Shown: piece after piece, positions 1 to 5,958 of the stretch
How positions within the stretch are numbered: position 1 is the first letter of the stretch
How the letters are laid out: every line of letters begins with the position of its first letter
NCBI GenBank assembly: GCA_014378955.1
Contig: JACMMQ010000181.1
Location: 1 to 8,920, forward strand
Source of the DNA: Clostridia bacterium
GTDB taxonomy: Bacteria > Bacillota > Clostridia > SK-Y3 > JACMMQ01
Direction of reading: 5' to 3'
Length of the DNA: 8,920 bases
Position numbers and translations under genes: made by a program
The notes under the pieces: model-generated
The model's input: only the letters and a program-made list of their open reading frames with translations
Told to the model about the DNA's origin: nothing
Databases searched by the model: none

Positions 1-72
1 TACAAACATAAATCAAACATTGCAAGGCTATTAAAAGGCAATGAGTCTAAGGTTTCTTTCTCGAAAAAGTAG
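1..72 (+). CDS. Possible 3' end of an upstream gene (partial, unrecognised)
   Basis: The frame starting at base 1 stays open for 23 codons and ends at TAG 70-72; the other two forward frames close earlier. The tail is rich in Lys and Ser and ends VSFSKK. The stop lies 11 bases before the A-tract of a good terminator, the usual layout for the end of a gene. Only 23 residues are visible, so no family can be named, and a chance open frame of this length is quite possible. The call rests mainly on its position before the terminator. Confidence 0.33.
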   Translation, partial: YKHKSNIARLLKGNESKVSFSKK

Positions 73-83
73 AAAGAACCTAT

Positions 84-120
84 AAAAAATACCTGACACA
101 AAAAGTGGCAGGTATTTTTT
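84..120 (+). terminator. Intrinsic terminator, possibly bidirectional
   Basis: ATACCTG (89-95) pairs with CAGGTAT (109-115). Inside it CAC (97-99) pairs with GTG (105-107) around an AAAAA loop, with one A/G mismatch at 96/108. The stem is flanked by an A-run (84-88) and a T-run (116-120), so it can work as a rho-independent terminator on the + strand and perhaps also on the minus strand. It separates the upstream gene from the transporter promoter. Confidence 0.8.
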
Positions 121-129
121 GTTTTGGGG

Positions 130-157
130 TTGTATTTATTAGGATAAGTGTTATAAT
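130..157 (+). promoter_or_regulatory. Sigma-A type promoter for the MFS transporter gene
   Basis: There is a -35 like TTGTAT (130-135), a 16-base spacer and a perfect -10 TATAAT (152-157). TG at 149-150 gives an extended -10 (TGTTATAAT). Transcription would start near 164, about 36 bases before the GTG start codon. The promoter lies just after the upstream terminator, so the transporter begins its own unit. Confidence 0.7.
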
Positions 158-199
158 AATCCTGCACAATTCAATATATCGCTCAGGGAGGTTTGATAC

Positions 200-1504
200 G
201 TGAATAATTTTACAAAATTTATACAGCTTCATTATTATCGTAGCAAGCCTGAAAACGAGAAGGATTATAGCAAAAGTCGTTCGCTCTTTTTATATGAGGG
301 CTGTGCGGCAATGGGGATTTTCACCTTGACCTCTGGTGCTTTCATCGCAGGCTATGCAAAATTTTTAGGCGCTTCAGATACGTTCAATGGCATCATTGGT
401 GCATTGCCAGCGTTGGTGGCTGCCATACAAATTTTTGGTGCGATGTATTTTGAAAAGGTTGAACGCCGCAAATTGGTTATATCAGTTTTAGCGCTTGTCC
501 ATCGTTTTTTATTTGGATGTATGTTTTTCATACCCTTCCTCACGGATAACCCAGTCATGAGACTTGTACTTTTAGCGGCATTTTATGGTTTAGCGCATAT
601 GATTGGCGCATTTATAGCATCCGCTGCTGCTAGCTGGTTGGTGGATTTGGTGCCACAATTCCTGAGGGGGAAATATTTTGCGGCAAGAGACGCCAGCAAC
701 CTTGCCTTTATGACCGTCATGAACATTGTTTTGGGGTATGTTTTGGACGTCACACGTAAGCAGGGAAATGAGTTTAGCGGTTTTTTATGGATAGCCGCTG
801 TGGTATTTATATTGATGCTTATAAACTTTATCCTTTTATCTTCCGTAAAAGAGCCACTCATTAAAACAAGTGAAGAACGATTGCAATTGAAATACATATT
901 GACACAGCCATTTAAGGAAAAAGATTTTCGCAAGGTGATATGGTTATTTATATTTTGGAATGTCAGCTTTCAATTGGCTGCACCTTTTTTTGCAGTGTAT
1001 TTGGTTTCGGGTTTGCAAATGGACTACACGACAATCATGGTGGTTGGTTTCATAGCCAATGTGTTTCGTGTTATCGCCACGCCTTTTTGGGGAAAATTAG
1101 CGGATAAATGGGGTTGGGCATTTACAACCAAAGTATCGATGGGGTTTTTAGGAACTGTTCATGCCTGCTGGTTTTTTATGGATACGACAACCGCATGGTG
1201 GAGCTTTCCTGTTTTAAGCATTGCATCAGGCATCGCTTGGGGGAGCATCGGTATATCGCTTTTCAACATCCAATTTGTATACGCACCTAAAAAAGACCGT
1301 ACGATGTATTTGTCCATGGCAAGTGCTTTGGGGGGCATTATAGGCTTTGCAAGCGCATTGATTTCATCCTTTTTTGTAGGAATCATTGGCAGTCATCCAA
1401 TTCCAATTTTTGCATTTACAACCAGTAGCATGCAGTGGGTATTTTTAGTATCGGGCATATTAACGGTGTTGACAGCGTATTTTGTACATAAAAGAATTGC
1501 TTGA
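200..1504 (+). CDS. Major facilitator superfamily (MFS) transporter, substrate unknown
   Basis: The 434-residue protein is a multi-pass membrane transporter, probably with 12 hydrophobic segments spread from about residue 35 to 430 after a charged cytoplasmic N-terminus of about 30 residues. The length is normal for a secondary transporter of this superfamily. Two loops show the MFS motif A pattern: a reduced form FEKVERRK (84-91) after the second segment, and a clearer GKLADKWG (298-305) in the second half between about helices 8 and 9. The GTG start at 200 is supported by AGGGAGG (185-191), 8 bases upstream. It has its own promoter and is followed directly by the trmK promoter, so no operon partner points to a substrate. 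Motifs and topology support the superfamily strongly. Efflux of drugs or sugars would be a guess. Confidence 0.88.
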   Translation: MNNFTKFIQLHYYRSKPENEKDYSKSRSLFLYEGCAAMGIFTLTSGAFIAGYAKFLGASDTFNGIIGALPALVAAIQIFGAMYFEKVERRKLVISVLALVHRFLFGCMFFIPFLTDNPVMRLVLLAAFYGLAHMIGAFIASAAASWLVDLVPQFLRGKYFAARDASNLAFMTVMNIVLGYVLDVTRKQGNEFSGFLWIAAVVFILMLINFILLSSVKEPLIKTSEERLQLKYILTQPFKEKDFRKVIWLFIFWNVSFQLAAPFFAVYLVSGLQMDYTTIMVVGFIANVFRVIATPFWGKLADKWGWAFTTKVSMGFLGTVHACWFFMDTTTAWWSFPVLSIASGIAWGSIGISLFNIQFVYAPKKDRTMYLSMASALGGIIGFASALISSFFVGIIGSHPIPIFAFTTSSMQWVFLVSGILTVLTAYFVHKRIA

Positions 1505-1529
1505 TAAAAATAATTTTTTAAGGTATAAT
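1501..1529 (+). promoter_or_regulatory. Near-consensus promoter for trmK-nif3-proC
   Basis: TTGATA (1501-1506) and TATAAT (1524-1529) are separated by exactly 17 bases. The -35 box overlaps the TGA stop codon of the MFS gene (1502-1504). Transcription would start near 1536, leaving a leader of about 27 bases before the TTG start at 1563. The 12 bases AAGGTATAATAA around the -10 recur exactly at the ABC transporter promoter (4092-4103). Confidence 0.75.
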
Positions 1530-1544
1530 AAATAGGAAATATTT

Positions 1545-1554
1545 GGAAGGGTGA
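1545..1554 (+). promoter_or_regulatory. Shine-Dalgarno site that decides the trmK start
   Basis: GGAAGGGTGA is the only Shine-Dalgarno-like stretch ahead of trmK. It directly abuts and includes the GTG at 1551, so that GTG is a poor start. It lies 8 bases before the in-frame TTG at 1563, which is good spacing. The site therefore favours TTG 1563. Confidence 0.6.
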
Positions 1555-1562
1555 GCCATCAC

Positions 1563-2267
1563 TTGAAGCAACCTGATTTATCACCACGATTATTAGCGAT
1601 AGCACATCACGTTAAGCCCTGCCATACGGTAGCAGATATCGGTACTGACCACGCATACATACCCATATGGCTTACGTTAAATGGCATTGTACAGCATGCA
1701 ATTGCGGCAGATGTTAAAAAAGGACCCATTCAACGGGCGAAGGCGAACATTGCAAGCTATGACCTATCACAGCATATAGAAACACGGCTTGGCGATGGGC
1801 TGGCTGTTCTAGCACCTGATGAAGCACAAGGTGTGATTATAGCTGGCATGGGGGGCATACTGACATGTGCATTATTGCAAGCTAGCCAAGCGGTTTTGAA
1901 AACCACACAGCAGCTTATCCTCCAGCCGATGCAAGCACAAGAAGAAGTTCGCAAATGGCTTTTTGACAATGCATGGCATATTACACAGGAAATGCTTGTC
2001 AAAGAAGGAGACAAGCGTTACCATATCATCGTCGCACGGCAAGGACTTATTACGATTACAAATGCACTTATACAAATAGAAATAGGCGAAAAGCTTTTAA
2101 ATGACCCATTTTTTGGGGAATATATGCAAGCTAAAATGACAGAATTTGAAAAAATCATGACACAATTGCAGGGTATTCGCACAGCACATGCGGTGCTCAG
2201 ACGTACAGCATTGCAAGCGCAATTGCGGGCATACCAAGAGGTTTTAAAAGAATGGAGAAATACATGA
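1563..2267 (+). CDS. trmK: tRNA (adenine(22)-N(1))-methyltransferase TrmK
   Basis: This is an S-adenosylmethionine-dependent methyltransferase of the TrmK/YqfN family, which makes m1A at position 22 of tRNAs in Gram-positive bacteria. From the TTG start it has 234 residues, close to the usual length. The Rossmann fold begins with the SAM-binding motif DIGTDHAYIP (25-34). It continues with an AADV strand (about 48-51), GDG (77-79) and GMGG (95-98), and an LQPM segment typical of the family follows. The last 60 residues are helical and charged, matching the C-terminal coiled-coil domain. TTG 1563 is preferred over the upstream in-frame GTG 1551 because of the Shine-Dalgarno position and because family members have only about five residues before the conserved LSxRL. 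The gene leads an operon and its stop overlaps the nif3 start by ATGA. In Bacillus this pair (yqfN-yqfO) follows sigA, but here an MFS gene precedes it. Confidence 0.92.
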   Translation: MKQPDLSPRLLAIAHHVKPCHTVADIGTDHAYIPIWLTLNGIVQHAIAADVKKGPIQRAKANIASYDLSQHIETRLGDGLAVLAPDEAQGVIIAGMGGILTCALLQASQAVLKTTQQLILQPMQAQEEVRKWLFDNAWHITQEMLVKEGDKRYHIIVARQGLITITNALIQIEIGEKLLNDPFFGEYMQAKMTEFEKIMTQLQGIRTAHAVLRRTALQAQLRAYQEVLKEWRNT

Positions 2268-3058
2268 TTATTTGCTCAGAATTAATCAAAATTTTAGAAG
2301 CTTTTGCGCCCCTTTCCTTAGCAGAAAGCTGGGATAATTGTGGGCTTTTAATAGGCGACCCGAAACAGCAAATATCGTGCATATTGGTGACGCTGGATGT
2401 TACCATGACTGTAGCGCAGGAAGCTGTGCAAAATGGTGCGCAGTTTATTGTGAGCCATCATCCTGTTATTTTCAAGGCAATGTCCTCCATACGAACGGAT
2501 ACGAGCAACGGTGCATTGATTCATTATTTAATACAAAATAACATTTCAGTGTATGCGGCACACACCAATTTAGACAGTGCAGAGGGCGGTTTGAATGATT
2601 TCGTCGCTAGCCAAATGGGTATGTCGGCATTATCAGTGTTAATGCCTTTGCCGAATGACAGCAACGCAGGCTTAGGGCGTATCGGGGATATACAACAGCC
2701 AATCTCGGTTGAAGCCTTAGCGCGCAATGTCAAAGCTTCTTTACACGCTAAAAATGTGCGAGTCATTGGTGAATTGTCAAAAATGGTACAAAAAATAGCG
2801 TTTGTAAGCGGTGGTGGAGCCGATTATATCCTGCAAGCCAAGCAAAAAGGCGCAGATGTTTATATCACAGGTGACACAAGACATCATCATTTGCTACAAG
2901 CAGCGCAATTGGATTTGGTGCTGATTGATGCGGGTCATTATGATACCGAAAAACAAGTACGTGATTTGTTGCAAAACTTTTTATCCGAAAAGCTTAGTAG
3001 GCAAGGTGTACAGGTGTTGCAATCAAACGTAGAACGTAATTTATCCATTACAATATAG
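2264..3058 (+). CDS. Nif3-like dinuclear metal centre protein (DUF34/YqfO/YbgI family)
   Basis: The 264-residue protein belongs to the Nif3/DUF34 family, often labelled GTP cyclohydrolase 1 type 2, whose true role is uncertain. The metal ligands known from YbgI are visible: the HH pair in SHHP (65-66), HTNLD (His 100, Asp 104) and near the C-terminus GHYDTE (His 225, Glu 229). The N-terminal ESWDN-GLLIGD also fits the family. At 264 residues it is the short form, without the extra central domain of the roughly 370-residue B. subtilis YqfO. ATG 2264 is preferred because it overlaps the trmK stop as ATGA and has GGAG (2254-2257) 6 bases upstream. ATG 2252 would add four residues and has only a distant AGAGG. 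Translational coupling to trmK is likely. The usual TrmK-Nif3 pairing hints at a shared RNA- or nucleotide-related role, which is inference. Confidence 0.9.
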   Translation: MIICSELIKILEAFAPLSLAESWDNCGLLIGDPKQQISCILVTLDVTMTVAQEAVQNGAQFIVSHHPVIFKAMSSIRTDTSNGALIHYLIQNNISVYAAHTNLDSAEGGLNDFVASQMGMSALSVLMPLPNDSNAGLGRIGDIQQPISVEALARNVKASLHAKNVRVIGELSKMVQKIAFVSGGGADYILQAKQKGADVYITGDTRHHHLLQAAQLDLVLIDAGHYDTEKQVRDLLQNFLSEKLSRQGVQVLQSNVERNLSITI

Positions 3059-3071
3059 ATGAGGTGAACCC

Positions 3072-3863
3072 ATGTTAAAAAATCTAACCATTGGCTTTAT
3101 AGGTAGTGGCAACATGGCAACTGCACTCGCAACTGGACTTCTAAATCAGGTTGCAAAAATTATCGCAAGCGATAAGGATTTAACAAAGCTTGAAGCGCTT
3201 GCAAGCAAGGGCGTTGTCACGACCACGGACAATTTGGAGGTCGTTTCGCAATCGGACATCATTGTTTTAGCGGTGAAGCCAAATATTTATCCAATCGTGC
3301 TACAAGAAATAGGCAATAGCGAAAAAATATTCATTTCTATTTCGGCTGGCATTTCAATTTAAACCAAAAAATGCTTTGTGGGGGACCGTTCAAAAGTGGT
3401 AAGTGCTATTCCAAACACCCCAGCGCTCATCGGCAAGGGCATGACGGTTACCTGTTTTCAAGCGCCTATGACACAGGAAGAATATGAATTGTGCAATTGG
3501 GTATTTAAATGCGTAGGCAAGGTTGTATCATTACCAGAACATGCTATGAATGGTGTGGTTGCACTCAACGGCTCTAGCCCAGCTTATGTTTTTATGATGA
3601 TTGAAGCGATGGCTGACGCTGCCGTGCGAAATGGCATTCCTCGTGAACTCGCATATGAAATTGTAGCTCAATCGGTTATGGGGTCAGCAGCCATGGTAAT
3701 TGAAACCAAAACTCATCCTGCCGTGTTAAAGGATGCTGTGTGTTCACCAGGTGGAACAACTATAGAGGCTGTATATGCACTAGAAAAAGGCGGTTTCCGT
3801 GCCACTTTGATGGATGCCATGCAAGCGTGTACGGATAAAGCAAATGACCTAGGTAAAAAATAA
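3072..3863 (+). pseudogene. proC: Pyrroline-5-carboxylate reductase, interrupted by an in-frame stop
   Basis: ProC reduces 1-pyrroline-5-carboxylate to proline with NAD(P)H, the last step of proline synthesis, in the cytoplasm. The N-terminal part carries the Rossmann motif GFIGSGNMATA and the AVKP segment. The C-terminal part carries IPNTPA (codons 113-118), GSSPAYVF and the family signature with SPGGTT (codons 225-230). All of it lies in one frame of 263 sense-length codons, a normal ProC length, but codon 97 is TAA (3360-3362), just after SAGISI. No base needs inserting or deleting, so a single substitution (for example from CAA, AAA or GAA) explains it. GATGAGGTGA (3058-3067) is a strong Shine-Dalgarno 4 bases before ATG, 13 bases after nif3. 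A GTG at 3378 could restart translation but has no Shine-Dalgarno and would lack the cofactor motif. Recent inactivation or a sequence error are the main readings. Confidence 0.85.
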
Positions 3864-3876
3864 GTCCATTATTTCT

Positions 3877-3928
3877 AAGTGGAGATGCAAGTAACGCACC
3901 CTGTTACTTGCATCTCCACTTTGTTGCG
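3877..3928 (+). terminator. Long perfect hairpin after proC, probable terminator
   Basis: AAGTGGAGATGCAAGTAAC (3877-3895) pairs without mismatch with 3903-3921 around a 7-base loop (GCACCCT). The T-run after it is short and broken (TTTGTTGCG), so termination may be weaker than the stem suggests. It lies 14 bases after the proC stop and ends the trmK-nif3-proC unit. The stem is longer than needed for a terminator, so a repeat element or a processing site is also possible. From here to the ABC promoter at 4074, about 150 bases, I see no supported gene. Confidence 0.6.
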
Positions 3929-4073
3929 TGAAGCAGAATTATTGAATATTTTAACCCTTGCTCAAATAGTAAGGATTTAGCCGTATATAGCTCAAACAAT
4001 GGCGTATTTTTGCCTGTTGAAGAGTGAGGGAATGATATAGCACAATATGGCAAAATATACCCCCTTTGCGAGG

Positions 4074-4101
4074 TTGCATAAATTATAATGCAAGGTATAA
4101 T
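4074..4101 (+). promoter_or_regulatory. Promoter for the ABC exporter operon
   Basis: TTGCAT (4074-4079) and TATAAT (4096-4101) are separated by 16 bases. Transcription would start near 4108, giving a leader of about 27 bases before the ATG at 4135. This leaves no room for the leader-peptide attenuator described for Bacillus bmrCD. The promoter lies inside the upstream open extension of the ABC gene, which argues against starts before 4135. Confidence 0.65.
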
Positions 4102-4134
4102 AATGGTAATGAATTTGCAGGGGGAGTGAAAGCC

Positions 4135-5958
4135 ATGTCACAAGCATTTGTATTTATATGGCAGTACATGAAAAAGCACATTGCAAGGATTGCAGGCATT
4201 TACTTGGCAACGTTTATGATTATTGCAATTGCCATTTATAAGCCGAAATTAACAGGGGTAATTGTGGATGAGATTATTCAGCCCATGAAGCTAAAATTGG
4301 CTACCGTGGGGAATGTGAATATTATCACAGATGACCAATGGCAGCTTATGATTTGGTTATCGGTTTGGATTGTTGGCTTGACCCTGGGTCGTTCGTTAAT
4401 CATTGTGATCAAAAAGCTAGCGAGTGAGGATATATCACAGAGCATCGTGAATAAAATTCGCTTGGACATGTATAAAAAGCTTTGTACACTTGATTTTGAT
4501 TATTTTGATAAGACACGTACAGGCGATATCATGACACGCATGTCATCCGATGTAGAAATGATTAGACATTTTACCGCTTCAACCATATATGCTGGCGTTG
4601 AACATGCACTTACGTTCATAGTGGCGATTATCTTTATGTTTTTCATTAGCGTTCCGTTAACACTTACACTTCTCGTTGTAACCCCTTTTGTTGCGTTCAT
4701 TGCTTTCAGATTATCAAAGGAAGCACGTCCCAACTTTCAAAATATGCGACAACAATTTGCACAGCTCAATGCCGCTGTGCAAGAAAATATTGGCGGTAAT
4801 CGTGTTGTAAAGGCGTTTGCCAAGGAAGATTATGAAATTAGTAAATTTTCAAAAAGAAATGAGCACTATAAAGAGGCTAATATCAAGGTTTCCAGAATAT
4901 GGGCAAAGTATATGCCTCCACTTGAATTATTATCCGCTATGCTTTCCGTCTTTTTGGTGATGATTGGTGGCACACTTGTAATTTGGGGCAAGGTATCCAT
5001 TGGTGATATCGTAACCTTTAGCATGCTTTTGTGGACGCTTAATAATCCCATGCGTATGTCTGGTTGGATCATTGCAGAAATTGAACGGTTTATTGCAAGC
5101 GCAGAACGCATCCAGGAGCTTTTAGACACTGAGTCATTTATTAACACGCATCCACAGAAAGTGGAAAAGGATGCCTTTAAGGGCGTTGTTGAATTTAATC
5201 ACGTCTGCTTTCAGTACGGCGATGAGCCAGTGCTAACAGACATCAATATGAAGGTGGAAGCAGGTCAAGTGGTTGCAATCGTAGGACCTACAGGCTCTGG
5301 CAAGTCAACACTCATTAACCTCATTTGTCGATTTTATGATGTATCATCAGGCAAAGTTTCAATTGATGGTATTGATGTAAAAAAGATTAGCTTAAAGAAT
5401 TTGCGTGAGAATATTGCAACAGCGATGCAAGATATTTTCCTGTTTTCAGACACGATAGAGGGGAATATTGCATTCGGTACACCTGATGCATCCATGGAAG
5501 AGGTAAGACGTGTTGCACGTGTCGCAGATGCACACGGGTTTATCGCTTCAATGCCAGAAGGCTACGATACAATTATAGGCGAGCGTGGCGTGGGTTTATC
5601 AGGTGGACAAAAGCAACGTATCGCATTAGCAAGGGCGCTTATTAAGGATCCCTCCATTTTAATTTTAGATGATACAACGTCTAGTGTCGACATGGAAACA
5701 GAGCATGAAATACATAAAACCATGAAGGAATATTTTCATGGTAGAACCACTTTTATCATTGCCCATCGCATTTCGTCCGTCAAGCATGCCGATCAAATAT
5801 TTGTCATCAGTGATGGTCAAATATTAGAAAATGGCACCCATGAGGATTTGATTAACCGTCCAATTGAGGAAGCCTATTACCGCAATGTGTTTGAAAATCA
5901 GCTCGGAGATTTCGATAATTTCTATGCGAAAGGCGGTGAGCGTAATGGCACGAAATAA
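4135..5958 (+). CDS. Heterodimeric ABC exporter subunit with D-D Walker B (BmrC/TM287-like)
   Basis: The 607-residue half-transporter has an N-terminal six-helix membrane domain (hydrophobic segments near 17-37, 72-92, 150-172, 173-193, 262-285 and 290-312) and a C-terminal ATPase domain from about 340. The ATPase motifs are Walker A GPTGSGKST (384-392), Q-loop MQD, a canonical signature LSGGQ (488-492), Walker B ending LILDD (Asp 512, Asp 513) and H-loop His 544. Asp 513 sits where the catalytic Glu is normally found, as in the degenerate-site subunit of heterodimeric exporters such as TM287. ATG 4135 has GGGGGAGTGA (4120-4129) upstream; the open frame reaches back 23 codons, but these overlap the promoter. 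The next gene overlaps it by 14 bases and encodes the matching partner. Drug or lipid efflux is the usual role of this type; the substrate is not readable from sequence. Confidence 0.9.
   Translation: MSQAFVFIWQYMKKHIARIAGIYLATFMIIAIAIYKPKLTGVIVDEIIQPMKLKLATVGNVNIITDDQWQLMIWLSVWIVGLTLGRSLIIVIKKLASEDISQSIVNKIRLDMYKKLCTLDFDYFDKTRTGDIMTRMSSDVEMIRHFTASTIYAGVEHALTFIVAIIFMFFISVPLTLTLLVVTPFVAFIAFRLSKEARPNFQNMRQQFAQLNAAVQENIGGNRVVKAFAKEDYEISKFSKRNEHYKEANIKVSRIWAKYMPPLELLSAMLSVFLVMIGGTLVIWGKVSIGDIVTFSMLLWTLNNPMRMSGWIIAEIERFIASAERIQELLDTESFINTHPQKVEKDAFKGVVEFNHVCFQYGDEPVLTDINMKVEAGQVVAIVGPTGSGKSTLINLICRFYDVSSGKVSIDGIDVKKISLKNLRENIATAMQDIFLFSDTIEGNIAFGTPDASMEEVRRVARVADAHGFIASMPEGYDTIIGERGVGLSGGQKQRIALARALIKDPSILILDDTTSSVDMETEHEIHKTMKEYFHGRTTFIIAHRISSVKHADQIFVISDGQILENGTHEDLINRPIEEAYYRNVFENQLGDFDNFYAKGGERNGTK

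Noticed and set aside
352..933. Minus-strand open frames opposite the MFS gene, and similar ones opposite the ABC genes
   Set aside because: They are antisense shadows of clearly supported genes, with low-complexity, motif-free translations.
3360..3362. TAA as a recoded sense codon
   Set aside because: TAA also ends other genes here, such as proC itself and both ABC genes, so a changed genetic code is not supported.
3366..3371. Programmed frameshifting at the A-run just after the proC stop
   Set aside because: The run of six A comes after the stop codon, and both halves of proC are in the same frame, so no shift is needed or helpful.
3892..4090. A minus-strand open stretch of roughly 60 codons in the gap before the ABC operon
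   Set aside because: I saw no ATG start with a ribosome binding site and no recognisable motif. It overlaps the ABC promoter, and its end lies in the hairpin. It is most likely chance.
4066..4134. A longer N-terminus for the first ABC subunit, starting at 4066
   Set aside because: It has no Shine-Dalgarno, covers the likely -35 and -10 boxes, and adds 23 residues unlike the family. ATG 4135 has a strong ribosome binding site.
5864..5944. A longer N-terminus for the second ABC subunit, starting at 5864
   Set aside because: It would overlap the upstream gene by 95 bases in another frame and add 27 unrelated residues. ATG 5945 has a near-ideal Shine-Dalgarno.
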